From Paraspadella gotoi (lineage: Eukaryota; Chaetognatha), in contig CM119267.1 in the NCBI GenBank assembly GCA_051294375.1, forward strand, positions 20,709,476 to 20,773,475: a DNA stretch of 64,000 nucleotides, given 5' to 3'. Position numbers and translations under genes: made by a program. This document shows positions 1 through 14,392 of the stretch, one piece after another. The notes beneath the pieces are model-generated. The model did not search any database and was not told where the DNA came from. It was given only the letters and a program-made list of their open reading frames with translations. The first letter of the stretch is position 1; every line of letters begins with the position of its first letter.

Positions 1-3441
<3,441 letters not shown>

Positions 3442-3525
3442 AACGGAGAAGATGAAACAATTCCCAAAGTGGAGGTCAGGATAAAACGAGAACATTTCTT
3501 TTTTTTTCCCCTTTCGATTCCGAAG

Positions 3526-3668
3526 CGCGGTATAAAGCTGCTCAAGCTGCTGCCGATGCTCCGGCTGCCGCTCCTGCGACTTCTTCGGAAAAAAAGAAAA
3601 TTGCTGGTTCTATTTTAAGTTTGTTGTGGATACAAACAAACGAAAATAAAGAAAAGTCGAAAGAATAA
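3526..3668 (+). CDS. Possible Ala-rich terminal exon, unidentified
   Basis: After the pyrimidine tract and AG at 3524-3525, a frame runs RYKAAQAAADAPAAAPATSS, then EKKKIAGSILSLL, to TAA at 3666-3668. Codon use differs from the surrounding AT-rich DNA. There is no upstream partner exon and no recognisable family; a (CT)n run lies just upstream. It could be chance. Confidence 0.2.
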
Positions 3669-5813
3669 TGGAATATGAAGGAAACTGATAGAGATTGTGT
3701 ATTATTTGTAGTATGATAAAGCGATGTTATGATTGCAATGACTATGAGGATAGTTATGTACGTGATAGTTATGAGTAAATTGTGATGACTATATCGAATA
3801 TCGTCCTTGTCGTCGTTATCGTCGTTATCATCGTCATCGTCAGCAGAATTGTCTGAAAGTCGCCTCGACTCTTCGTCGACTACGACGACAACAACAACAA
3901 CAACAACAGAAAATGGCGGCGGAAAATGGACGAGGGAAAAAATATGGACGCGGCATCGGAAGACGAAGCGATTTTGGCGGCAGCGGGAAGCGGAGAGAAG
4001 AAGCGGGAGTGGAAGCGTTGACAAAGGCGGAAGCGGTAGCATTGAAAGCCGAAGCGGGTTTGCGGTCAAAGCCGTAAAGAAGAGAGAAATTTGGACTTAG
4101 ACGTCGGCTGAGGCGAAAGCGCTAAAAATGCTGGCTTCATTTCAAATGTCAATGAAAAACAAATAAAAATTATGTACCGACAATGCCAGTGGTGGGCAAA
4201 TAACTAAATTAGAAACAACTTGCTTTCGTAGTAACAAAAATATTTGAGAAGCGGGCAGGAGCGGAAAATTCCAACATCGTCTCGTCGGCGGAAGCGAGGC
4301 TCCGAAAAAAATGGCGGCGTCGTTTTGGCGAGACGAAAAAAAGAGTGAAAAAATATTGGAAGACGCTTTATGTGCCACTAAAAGCCGACGTTGACGAAGA
4401 GGAAAAGAATAAATAAGTTTATTTACTTTTCTTTCTTTTTTCTTTTTCTTTTTTTTAAGGGGAATGGCGGTGGTTGAAGAGTCGGGGGGGGGGAGAGCGA
4501 TATCAGGTTTAGAGGGTTGAATTGGAGCTGGTTTTTTGTTTTTATAAATTATAGACAACTTCTTAGGTTATCTTTTTGCGGTTACATCGGAAAAAAATGT
4601 ATTTTCCGTCTTGTGGAAGACACTACATATTTTTAACATTTTATTCCTTATCAGCTTTTAGGAAAATCAAGCTTTTTATTTTTTGAAATTCGTGTCCTGA
4701 TCGATAGGATTTTAGTGTTAAACTTCTATAAAAAAGCTAAACCCCTAAGGAAAAAAGAACTTTTTTCCAGAAAATTCAGGAAAAAAAATATTTCAGTTAT
4801 AAACATGTTAATGTGGGATACTAAGCCTCTACTAGTTCCAGTTTTAGATTCAAACAAATGTCTAGCGGAAATTTAAAAAAAATTGCTATAAACTCTCATA
4901 TTTCAAATTCCGTTGCCGTCCTATAAAAAGTGAGATATCTAAACACTTAAGTTAAGTCTTAACAAGTTTTTCTCGTGTCACTTTTATCTTTACAATAAAA
5001 TTTTTTAAGTCTTTAGATATCTCGCTCAATAAAAGTTATATAATCATGTCTGATTGTCAGTGTCAATAAAAAGGGCTTTATAAGAAAACCCCACAAAAAA
5101 TCCTGTTTCTTTCTGCGGTGTGAAAAAGGGAAATTGCTGGAAACGTAATATTTATTCTTTGATTAAAATATTTCGAAACCTCAAAAATAGTAAACCACAT
5201 AAAGTTGAAAACCACCAACTAGAAAGAAAATATGAACATTTGATTTGATACTTTGCGTTTTTCTTCTTTTAGGAACTTAATGATATTTTTTTTGTAACAC
5301 GAAATGTAAAGGAGGGGTAATTATTTGAGCTCATTTTCGTTCTGGATGTTTTCTTCATTCTTTCTTTTTTTGTTTATTTATTTTAGTATCTTATTTTATT
5401 TTTAGCCAATAAATGGACTCCTAAAAAGAAAATAAAAAAAAAAATATAAATATAAATAAAATATGTCACTATAAAAATATAATAATTCATTTATAAGCGA
5501 AAAAATTATTTATTTTTGTTATTTTTTAACAGAGAGAAATTGAAAACTGTTATTTTTCACCAATAATTTCAAAATTGTTTTATATTCGTAGACATCGGCA
5601 GGTCCACTCAACACACTACTACTGCTCTAAAATTTTCTATGAATATGAAACAACTTACAAATTCGTTATGAATAATAAATAAAAAATTATTTTCTCTCTG
5701 GAAAAACTTAGTTTTAAAATAATGAAAAAACCCAAATCAACATAAAATCGTCGCCGTAATTAAAAAAAAGAAGAAAAAAACCATAAGCCCCAAACTAAGA
5801 CCCAAAACTAAGG
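3669..5813. other. Gene-poor region upstream of the aquaporin gene
   Basis: 3800-4100 is GC-richer with CGTCGT and GCGGAAGCG repeats and short open frames but no consistent gene; a 27-codon ORF with a good start context sits at 4311-4394. From 4560 to 5780 it is AT-rich with no features apart from the short inverted repeat at 4929-5026. No clear promoter is visible before 5814. Confidence 0.5.
4929..5026. repeat. Short inverted repeat with 54-bp spacer
   Basis: AGTGAGATATCTAAACACTT and AAGTCTTTAGATATCTCGCT are reverse complements with few mismatches. Possibly termini of a tiny MITE; no clear target duplication. Confidence 0.5.
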
Positions 5814-6058
5814 ATGGCACCGCCACACCTGCCGCTGCTGCCGCTGTCGCCGCCGCCGCCGTCGTTGCCGGCGCGTGCGTTCGCCGAATTCTGCTGCTCC
5901 CTGATGCTGACCTTCGTGGACATCGCCCACGCCGCCTCGGTGGACCCCGACGTGATCGCCCCCGAGTTCCACTTCATCATGATCTGCTTCCTTTTGGTCG
6001 GAATCTTGGAGACGTTCGGTCCCATCAGCTCTCACACAGTGTCGACCGTTTCCTTGGG
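5814..6058 (+). CDS. Aquaporin-like gene, exon 1 (TM1, TM2, loop B)
   Basis: Codes residues 1-81 plus two bases of Gly82. TM1 has the MIP-typical start FAEF and TM2 is hydrophobic with His53. The loop after TM2 (GPISSHTVSTVSLG) lines up with the first NPA loop but has VST where NPA is expected. The donor GTGAGA begins at 6059 in phase 2. The first ATG (5814) follows an AG at 5811-5812, so this exon could also be internal; the start is the least certain part of the model. Confidence 0.8.
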
Positions 6059-9000
6059 GTGAGAATTGAAGGGTTCGTTGTAGTTTATGTCGTCGTCGTC
6101 GTCGTCGTCGTCATTGTCGTTTTTGTTATTAAGTTGTTTTTTTTTATGGTTGCTGTTGTTGTCGTCCATATTTTGGTATCCATCGGTTAGAATTTGGCGG
6201 TTGGGTGTGTGTCCGATGTTATGGTTATACTTGTTAATGTAACGGATAGCTGACTTACAATACAGTAGAACCAGTTACAGAACAAAAAATTTCCTTCGAT
6301 ACCAACCTTGACTCTCCCATTGCATATTTCTCCCCCCCGCCCCCCTATTAGAGGTCCCAGAAATATCATACATTTATGAAAGTTCCTGATACCTGCAAAG
6401 TTTCTTGTGCCAAATTTGGTGGAGAAAACGAATATCACAATAAAAAATTTTCCTGGATGCTCATTATGGATTTTCCACGCCAGTTTTTTCGTTGAACCAC
6501 TTCCGGTTTTAAAAATTCAGGATTTTTGGAAATAAATAAGCTGTTATTCAGCCAGCATACTTAAATTATTACCTTAATATTACATTTTTTATTTTAGTTT
6601 ATAAATAAGGTTATAAAAATATTATTACAAAAGGCGTCAAGTTAAAACTTCATAATTCTTTTAAGCCAAATTTGCCCTGACCAAACTACTTTACTAATTT
6701 TAATACAATTTTACTATCTGGTTAAACAAATCTTTAATCTCTAAACCAAGTTATTGGCTTTTAAAAAGATTACCAAGTGATGCAAAAAGTANNNNNNNNN
6801 NNNNNNNNNNNNNNNNNNNNNNNNNNNNNNNNNNNNNNNNNNNNNNNNNNNNNNNNNNNNNNNNNNNNNNNNNNNNNNNNNNNNNNNNNNNNNNNNNNNN
6901 NNNNNNNNNNNNNNNNNNNNNNNNNNNNNNNNNNNNNNNNNNNNNNNNNNNNNNNNNNNNNNNNNNNNNNNNNNNNNNNNNNNNNNNNNNNNNNNNNNNN
7001 NNNNNNNNNNNNNNNNNNNNNNNNNNNNNNNNNNNNNNNNNNNNNNNNNNNNNNNNNNNNNNNNNNNNNNNNNNNNNNNNNNNNNNNNNNNNNNNNNNNN
7101 NNNNNNNNNNNNNNNNNNNNNNNNNNNNNNNNNNNNNNNNNNNNNNNNNNNNNNNNNNNNNNNNNNNNNNNNNNNNNNNNNNNNNNNNNNNNNNNNNNNN
7201 NNNNNNNNNNNNNNNNNNNNNNNNNNNNNNNNNNNNNNNNNNNNNNNNNNNNNNNNNNNNNNNNNNNNNNNNNNNNNNNNNNNNNNNNNNNNNNNNNNNN
7301 NNNNNNNNNNNNNNNNNNNNNNNNNNNNNNNNNNNNNNNNNNNNNNNNNNNNNNNNNNNNNNNNNNNNNNNNNNNNNNNNNNNNNNNNNNNNNNNNNNNN
7401 NNNNNNNNNNNNNNNNNNNNNNNNNNNNNNNNNNNNNNNNNNNNNNNNTACCCCCTATCCCCAACTCCTCTCCACCCCCCACCCTCCAGCATGTTCCTCG
7501 TGGGTCACATCCGCCTGATCGAGCTGGTGATCTTTACTCTGAGCCACATCCTCGGATCCGCCGTCGCCGGATTCATCGTTAGGGGATTCCTGGAAGGGAC
7601 GGACGGTTACGCCAAAGCCAAGGCGGGNNNNNNNNNNNNNNNNNNNNNNNNNNNNNNNNNNNNNNNNNNNNNNNNNNNNNNNNNNNNNNNNNNNNNNNNN
7701 NNNNNNNNNNNNNNNNNNNNNNNNNNNNNNNNNNNNNNNNNNNNNNNNNNNNNNNNNNNNNNNNNNNNNNNNNNNNNNNNNNNNNNNNNNNNNNNNNNNN
7801 NNNNNNNNNNNNNNNNNNNNNNNNNNNNNNNNNNNNNNNNNNNNNNAGAGAGAGAGAGAGAGAGAGAGAGAAAGAAAGAGAAAGCAGCGAAAAAGAGCCG
7901 AACATGATTCTTTAAATGGATTCCATTTTGTTCCCTTCACTTTTTCTAAATTCTCGAATAGACCTACGAACTTTCCCGTTTTATTCCCATTCCCGTTTCT
8001 TTAGCCTAAAGTTTAAGGTTTTTTTTAGTTGAAAAGACCTTTAGTAGGGTAATCCTTTCTCAGTCTGTCTTTGCCAGGCGGATTTCAATATAGCCCATTC
8101 ATACTGTCTCTTTGAAGCAAATTTAAAAAAATCTAAATTAAAAAAAAAAAAAAAAATAGAAATTGAGAAATGATACAAATTGAAAAAATGATGCAAGAAA
8201 AAATAATGAACAAAATATTTAAGAGATTTTTTTTTCAAATTATGATATATTACTTTTGTGCCGCAGTAACAGTTCAGTTCAATCCCTTGAAAGAGATTTA
8301 CATGTATAAGTATTTGTCAGGCAACACTTATATTATTTTTTTTTCGGTCAGTTTTGTCTCGGGCGACTTTTAATTTATTCTTTTGATCCAGAGTCCTCCC
8401 AATTATTTTTAACAATTCTGCTTTCATCTTGCTTCCATCTATTTGGTGATATTTTTCACAGGCGCCCTCAAAGCGATCACTTGCGAAATGGTTCTCACCA
8501 TGATTCTCATCCACTGCATCCTCCATCTCTTTCTCGACCAAAAGGACAATCACAGAAAATTCTTTGGTGAGAAAAACTAAAACTAAAACTAAAGTCGAAA
8601 AACAAAAAAAAAAAAAAAAAANNNNNNNNNNNNNNNNNNNNNNNNNNNNNNNNNNNNNNNNNNNNNNNNNNNNNNNNNNNNNNNNNNNNNNNNNNNNNNN
8701 NNNNNNNNNNNNNNNNNNNNNNNNNNNNNNNNNNNNNNNNNNNNNNNNNNNNNNNNNNNNNNNNNNNNNNNNNNNNNNNNNNNNNNNNNNNNNNNNNNNN
8801 NNNNNNNNNNNNNNNNNNNNNNNNNNNNNNNNNNNNNNNTTTAGAGGATCAAACTTATAGTCATTAGTGTGATTAATAAATTGTTATGAGATTAACAAGT
8901 GATTATTGATTAATATATTATTGAGATGTCAGATATTATTATAATTGAGATATTATTAAGGTATTAATACGTATATTATTAAGATAAGTGATTAATAAAT

Positions 9001-10168
9001 CCTTGTTTTTTTTGGGGGGGGGCGGGAACACCCAGCGGCGGCAATGGTTGTGTCAGCCAACATCTTCGCTGGAGGAAGAATAAGCGGCGCCTGCATGAAT
9101 CCTTCAAGAGCTGTTGGTGAGAGAGAGAGAGNNNNNNNNNNNNNNNNNNNNNNNNNNNNNNNNNNNNNNNNNNNNNNNNNNNNNNNNNNNNNNNNNNNNN
9201 NNNNNNNNNNNNNNNNNNNNNNNNNNNNNNNNNNNNNNNNNNNNNNNNNNNNNNNNNNNNNNNNNNNNNNNNNNNNNNNNNNNNNNNNNNNNNNNNNNNN
9301 NNNNNNNNNNNNNNNNNNNNNNNNNNNNNNNNNNNNNNNNNNNGAGAGAGAGAGAGAGAGAGAGAGAGAGACGTATTCAAAAACTAAAACACTAATTCCG
9401 TCGACCAATTTATCAGGCGGCGCCATCGCTGCAATGTACGTGGAAATACCAGGCACCAAATACGCCCACGCCTGGCGAGATGCGGGGTTCTATGTCGTCG
9501 GGACTTCTATTGGCACTCTCGCGGCGGTGCTGCTGTTCAGGTATAAACAGATTTAAAACCAAAATTAAAAGAGATTAAATATATATATAATATATAAATT
9601 ATATATACTACAATTAAACGAAAAGACTAAGTACATACGAAAAAAAAATGTAACAAAAACCTTCACCACTTAAAACCAATTCTGATTTTATATAATTTAA
9701 TATTATTTTTAAATTATTAAATTTAATCTTTTTTTAGTTTTGAGAATTAACAATACGACCTCTCACATTTCCCGCAGGCTCATCACATCACAGAATCCCG
9801 AATTTCGCGTCCGCTTCTGCGAGGATTCCAACTCGGTCGCCCCGTCACATTTCGACGGCGACGACGCTCGGCGTCGTTTAAGCGACAAGGATTCAGTTCC
9901 GGACGACGCCGCTCTGAATATCGAAGTCGCCGAGAACGCCGCCGCTCGGAACACGCTACCGCGGCGCGCTGCGCAGCCAGTGACGGCGTTTCCTCTGGAC
10001 GAAGAGCCGCTGCCGATCGGGGGACCAAAGGACGGCTTGAAGCCGCCGGAAATTACGGAGCCGAGCGCGGAAGACGAGCCGCCGAGCGTTGAGCCGGACG
10101 TGATTGGTCAGAATCTCTGGACTCCGACTCCGGCGCCGAGAAAAAGTTTCGGGGATTTCTCGGCATGA
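5814..10168 (+). CDS. Aquaporin-like (MIP family) channel with degenerate NPA boxes, six exons
   Basis: Spliced model: exons 5814-6058, 7490-7626, 8462-8566, 9036-9116, 9417-9540 and 9778-10168. They sum to 1083 nt, i.e. 360 residues plus TGA, and every junction keeps phase with GT and AG borders; the second donor runs into a gap. The order of segments is that of MIP channels: TM1 at about residues 23-42, TM2 about 52-71, pore loop B 72-82, TM3 about 91-112, TM4 about 130-151, a TM5 region about 163-174, loop E 175-190 with the pattern GGRISGACMNPSRAVG, and TM6 about 209-230. A 129-residue acidic, proline-rich tail follows, likely cytoplasmic. MIP proteins are plasma or internal membrane channels for water or small solutes. 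Box 1 reads VST (76-78) in place of NPA and the loop is one residue short; box 2 is NPS (184-186) with the selectivity-filter arginine at 187. The transported solute cannot be inferred. The Pro/Leu-rich first 20 residues are GCC-repeat encoded, so the true start could be in an upstream exon. Confidence 0.85.
6792..7448. other. Assembly gap in aquaporin intron 1
   Basis: 657 N. Other gaps within the gene: 7628-7846, 8622-8839 and 9132-9343. None removes coding sequence needed by the model. Confidence 0.95.
7490..7626 (+). CDS. Aquaporin-like gene, exon 2 (TM3)
   Basis: The acceptor CCTCCAG ends at 7489 after a pyrimidine-rich run. Base 7490 completes Gly82, then the frame reads GMFLVGHIRLIELV and continues through TM3 to a basic Lys-Ala stretch, matching the segment that follows the first half-helix in MIP channels (the common GHIRP pattern). 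The exon most likely ends at 7626: the next base is g and then N, so the donor GT is hidden by the gap starting at 7628. Phase 1 at this point joins exactly to exon 3. Confidence 0.78.
8462..8566 (+). CDS. Aquaporin-like gene, exon 3 (TM4)
   Basis: Acceptor TTTTTCACAG ends at 8461 and donor GTGAGA starts at 8567. In frame with exon 2 it codes a hydrophobic helix starting ALKAITCEMVLTMILIH, the MIP TM4 position with its conserved acidic residue (Glu136), followed by a charged loop (residues 153-160). No other frame gives a channel-like segment. Confidence 0.8.
9036..9116 (+). CDS. Aquaporin-like gene, exon 4 (loop E, second NPA box)
   Basis: Acceptor AACACCCAG ends at 9035 and donor GTGAGA starts at 9117. 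This short exon holds the most diagnostic motif of the gene: AGGRISGACMNPSRAVG, i.e. the second MIP half-helix with NPS instead of NPA and Arg187 in the selectivity-filter position. The donor runs straight into a GA repeat and an N gap beginning at 9132. Confidence 0.85.
9417..9540 (+). CDS. Aquaporin-like gene, exon 5 (TM6)
   Basis: Acceptor TTTATCAG ends at 9416 and donor GTATAA starts at 9541. It completes Gly190 and codes a short extracellular-type stretch, then the last helix (about residues 209-230, ending AAVLLFR). If the intron were retained the frame would stop at 9556 after three extra residues, giving a channel without the long tail. Confidence 0.8.
9778..10168 (+). CDS. Aquaporin-like gene, exon 6 (C-terminal tail)
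   Basis: Acceptor TTTCCCGCAG ends at 9777. It completes Arg231 and codes 129 further residues to TGA at 10166-10168. The tail starts basic, then becomes acidic and proline-rich (for example DEEPLPIGGPKDGLKPPE). Third codon positions are clearly GC-rich compared with the AT-rich flanks, supporting real coding. The tail is much longer than in classical aquaporins; its role is unknown. Confidence 0.75.
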
Positions 10169-10919
10169 AGAGCACAGAAAAGAAAATTGATTGGTGGATT
10201 TTTTTTTAAAGGAATTAGATTTCTAGTTAGGCTGACAAATCATTGTAACCTAATTTATAAAAATATTAAATAATTTTATCATTTAGCTCGTGTTTTTTTC
10301 AAAGGCGTCATCTAGTTTTAGTCGATTTATATATTAAAAAAAAAAAAAAAGCTTTCAACCGAGGTTGTTAACGATTTTACTAAAATCGATTGTTATATCG
10401 ACCACAAAACAGATTTTCAATTAAAGCCAAATGACGCTTCTCGTAAATTCTCTTTAATCCCACACAAAAAAGACAGATATTTTGTGTGTCTTCCATTTTT
10501 TCCAACAGAATCACAAAAGCGTTGCTCGTCTTCATCCGGGTTTTCACGCCTCGATGTCACGGTGGTTCACTGTGACACTCCCGTCACCCTCTCTCACAAT
10601 CGTTTCACATCATCACCTCCCAACTTTCGCCCTTCGCTTCTCAACCTCAGATTTTTTTTTTATTCATGTTTTTTTCTTCTCCGCCTCGTCGCTTCTCCAA
10701 GGGGAACATGAGAGAGAGAGAGATGAGATGAGGAGAGGAGAGTGAGAGAGAGAGAGGTAGGCAGAGAAGAGAGACAGAGAGAGAGAGAGTATGAGAGAGA
10801 GAGAGAGAATATCGTCCTTGGCGCTAAATCACTTCGTGTAAACGCTTCCTTTGCCTGCTTCCGATATTACCGCTCGCGGACGCAACTTTCTCAGCCTTTC
10901 TCTCTTCTCTATTTTGTTC

Positions 10920-11180
10920 TCTCTCTATCTCGTCTCTCTCTCTCTCTCTCTCTCCTTCTCTCGCTTGGTTCTCTCTCTCTCTCGTCTCTCTCTCTCTCTT
11001 TCTCTCCCTCTCTCTCTCTCTCTACTCTCATCTCTCTTTTCCTCATCTCTCTCTCATCTCTCCTCTTCGTCTCCCTCTCTCTCTCTCTCTACTCCTCTCT
11101 CTCTCTCTCTATCTTCTCTCGTCTCCCTGCTATTTTTTATTTTCTTTTTCCCTCATCTCTCTCTCTCTCACTTGTTGTGA
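10920..11180. repeat. (CT)n-rich imperfect block
   Basis: Repeated CTCTCT with TCGTCTC and TACTC interruptions over about 260 bp. A similar purine block precedes it at 10700-10810 on the other strand polarity. Confidence 0.9.
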
Positions 11181-11759
11181 TGTGTACCGAAAGTCGCCAA
11201 GTGGACCTTTTTCTCTGAATATTTCATTTTTGAAAAAAAAATGTCGAAATAAAAAGATGACAAATGACATCGCATGTCTTTCGGTTAAAAAAAAAGAACA
11301 ACGCCATCTTTGCCGCCATCGAAACGATGCTACTGTTGACGCGTTGTTGCGCCACGACGTTGGCGTTACAAAGCGCAACGGTTGGCGTCGACGCCACTTC
11401 GTGAGCAGGCGTGCGTCACTTCATTAATAACTCCATGAATAACCGGTGGTGGCGCTTGGTTCGCTTCGTCGTCGGCGAAGAAAAACAAAAAAAGTTTACA
11501 AACGAATGTAAACAAAAGATAATAACGGAGGAAAAGAACGCCGCGCGTCAGGGAAAAAGGGCGTCTAAATATCAACCCACGGGAAACCGTCGTCGTTGTT
11601 GTCGTCGTCGTCGTAGACATTTGCCTGACCCCTGAGAAACGGAGGGAGCGTGCGTGCGAGAGGAGAGGGGAGAGGAATATCCTCGGATCTTAATATCAGG
11701 AAAGGATGAAATTTGAAAAAAAAGGTTTTAGAAAAGGAGAGTTAACTTTTAAATTTTTG

Positions 11760-11829
11760 CTTTTTTGTTGGGCTGAGAGAGGAAGGAGAGAGGAGAGAGA
11801 GAGAGAGTAGAGAGAGATAGAGATAGATA

Positions 11830-11862
<33 letters not shown>

Positions 11863-11928
11863 GAGAGAGAGTATGAGAGAGTAGAGAGAGAAGAGAAGAC
11901 AGAGAGAGAGAGAGAAGAGAGAAGAGAG

Positions 11929-12000
<72 letters not shown>
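11760..12000. repeat. (GA)n-rich block with GATA interruptions
   Basis: GA and GATA units, with a pure (GA)n run at about 11934-11999. On the minus strand it produces long Ser/Leu pseudo-ORFs. Confidence 0.9.
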
Positions 12001-12004
<4 letters not shown>

Positions 12005-12204
12005 GAGGGAAGGATGACTGATACAAAAAAAAAAGATATTAGAATGACAATAAGAAAAAACAAAATTACATAACAAAAAAAAAGAAAGGAGAAAAAAAAG
12101 AAAGAAACAAACAGAAAGAAAAAAAAAGAAAGAACAAGAAATGAAACTCGGGTCGAAAAATAAGGATTTGTCGCAAGAAAAAAAAAGGAAGAAAAAAGAA
12201 TAAG

Positions 12205-12260
<56 letters not shown>

Positions 12261-12290
12261 GAGAGAGAAGAGAGGAAAAAATGCATGAGG
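12205..12290. repeat. (GA)n microsatellite block
   Basis: GA run with few AAG interruptions. Confidence 0.9.
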
Positions 12291-12428
12291 TTCCAAGGAA
12301 AGCAGCGAATTAACGAAGGACCGCGGAGGCAAGAAAAACGCTCTGTCAAAAACGTCGCTGTTTTTCTCGCGCGGAAAATGATGAGAAAAACCGGGTTCAA
12401 GGTTTTGGTCGTGGAAAGTGAGGGGAGT

Positions 12429-12477
<49 letters not shown>

Positions 12478-12539
12478 GAGAAGAGAGAACGCACGCAAGG
12501 TGAAAGAGAAAGAGAAAGGAGAGACGAGAGAGAGAGAAA

Positions 12540-12780
12540 GGGACAAACCATGGAGAAAGAGATAGAAAAGAGAGGAGAGGAAAGACCGCGGGTAAGTCGC
12601 ACAATAGATCCGCGACGATCGCCCGTCGGTAGAAAAGGAAGAGGATCTCGCTCATTTTTCGAGAGTCACTCGACGCGGATACTCCGATTTCGACCGGCGG
12701 TAAGAGAGAGACACGCGGACAGGAGGGAAGCCTTTTGGTCGTCTCGCCGGCTCGGTCGATTGAGACCAACCCCATGGAGG
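12540..12780. repeat. Direct duplication D, copy 1
   Basis: It carries GTAAGTCGCACAATAGATCC, GCGACGATCGCCCGTCGGTAG, GAGGATCTCGC, TTTTTCGAGAGTCACT, GGAAGCCTTTTGGTCGTCTC and GCCGGCTCGGTCGATTG, all repeated 968 bp downstream with small indels. No coding function seen. Confidence 0.85.
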
Positions 12781-13514
12781 CATATGGTTGACTTTACCGC
12801 CACTGTCTCGACCATGAATAGGCCAGCCGCGGTGACCCCGTGAGGACACCTCGGCGGCGGAGTAGGTTCGCTCTCTCTCGCGGTCTTCACCGCAACGAAA
12901 ATGATCCTCCTCCTCATTCAACCGCCTTCGCTCCTTTTCCGCGGTTCATGGGAGACTTTTCGCGATATTTTGCCGATTTTCTCTTTCTCTCTCAATTTCT
13001 TCAGCTCTCTTTATGCTTTTTCGGTTTAGTTATACTTTTTTTTCTGTCTACTGGCAGGGTAGCGCACTCAATGGGGTGAGTCAAAAATTTATGAGTACAT
13101 GCTCAAACGAATTCGTCCACAAAAATTATTCACTCTACATTGGCTCTCCCCTAGCTATACGTTTACTCTCTGTCTCAATTTTGTCTGCCTTTTTTTTTGT
13201 GGGTTAATTCTCCACTGATTTTTTATCAGTACAATTAAAAAACGCCCACATAAAAAAAAATATTTTCCGTCAGGATGCGAGTTGAAAAATTTCATGAGTA
13301 ATTTTTCTTAGAACATCGATTATTTTGAGAAAACCAACAACAAGACCAAAAAGCCTAAGCGCAACAGATAGGACAAAACATTAACAACAACAACAACATC
13401 AAGGTTAATATATTTGACACTGGACCGTTTGTGCACCTTGCTGACACTTCAATTATTTGATTTCTGAAAGCAAGGAAGAGCCGAGAGAGAGAAAACAGAG
13501 AGAGAACCGGAGAA

Positions 13515-13745
13515 ACAAGGAGAAAGAGATAGAAAAAGAGAGGAGAGAAAGAACCAGCGGTAAGTCGCACAATAGATCCGCGACGATCGCCCGTCGGTAG
13601 AGAAAGGAAGAGGATCTCGCCATTTTTCGAGAGTCACTGACGCGGATGACCTCCGACTTTCGAGCGGCGGTAAGAGAGAGACAGCGGACAGAGAGGAAGC
13701 CTTTTGGTCGTCTCGCCGGCTCGGTCGATTGCGACCAACCCCATG
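13515..13745. repeat. Direct duplication D, copy 2
   Basis: Near-identical to 12540-12780 and immediately followed by a GA tract (13745-13803), whereas copy 1 continues into unique GC-richer sequence after CCCCATG. The 0.73 kb between the copies is unique AT-rich DNA. Confidence 0.85.
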
Positions 13746-13746
13746 T

Positions 13747-13815
<69 letters not shown>

Positions 13816-13915
13816 TCACTTTTTGTCTGAAAAGGCGCGCCGCACTGCGCAGTGTCAGTATACAGAATGTAGTGGAGAAAATGAAACTTGATAATCGCTC
13901 CCTTTTCTCTTCAGG

Positions 13916-13963
<48 letters not shown>
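13745..13963. repeat. Opposed (GA)n and (CT)n tracts about 115 bp apart
   Basis: (GA)n at 13745-13815 and (CT)n at 13919-13963 flank a unique spacer, so together they could pair as a hairpin. Confidence 0.85.
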
Positions 13964-13966
<3 letters not shown>

Positions 13967-14071
13967 CTCTTTCTCCATTCTCTGATTTTATGCGACTCAA
14001 TTGCCTTTAAGTTCGAACTTGTTTATCTTTAATCGAATAAGTAAATTAGGTGATTGTTAAATTTGTTTCCT

Positions 14072-14392
14072 TTTTTCTTTCTTTCTTTCTTTCTTTTTTC
14101 TTTCTTTTCTTTCTTCTTTCTTTCTTTCTTTCTTTCTTTATTTCTTTCTTTCACTTTCTTTTTCTTTCTCACATTCTTGACTTTCTAACTTCTTTTTCCT
14201 TCTTTTCCTTGTATCATTCTTTCCCTCTATATTCTTTCTTTTTACTACTAGCTTTCTACCTTTTGCTCCCTTCTCTCATTCCTTCTTTCTTTCCTTTTTT
14301 TCTTTCATTCCTTCTTTCTTTCTTTCTTTCTTTCTTCTTCTTTTTCTTTCTTTTCTTTCTTTTCTTTCTTTCTTTCTTTCTTCTCTCTCTCC
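14072..14392. repeat. (CTTT)n microsatellite block
   Basis: Imperfect CTTT and CTTTT units over about 320 bp with unique interruptions near 14165-14280. Confidence 0.9.

Larger units (their letters stand above)
10169..12539. other. Intergenic region downstream of the aquaporin gene
   Basis: AT-rich to 10460, then CT and GA blocks, then a GC-richer stretch 11300-11640 without a credible reading frame. I see no clear poly(A) site; AT-rich candidates lie at 10260-10330. Confidence 0.5.

Noticed and set aside
11696-12775. 359-codon Ser/Leu ORF on the minus strand
   Set aside because: Translation of (CT)n runs, which are open in several frames by nature.
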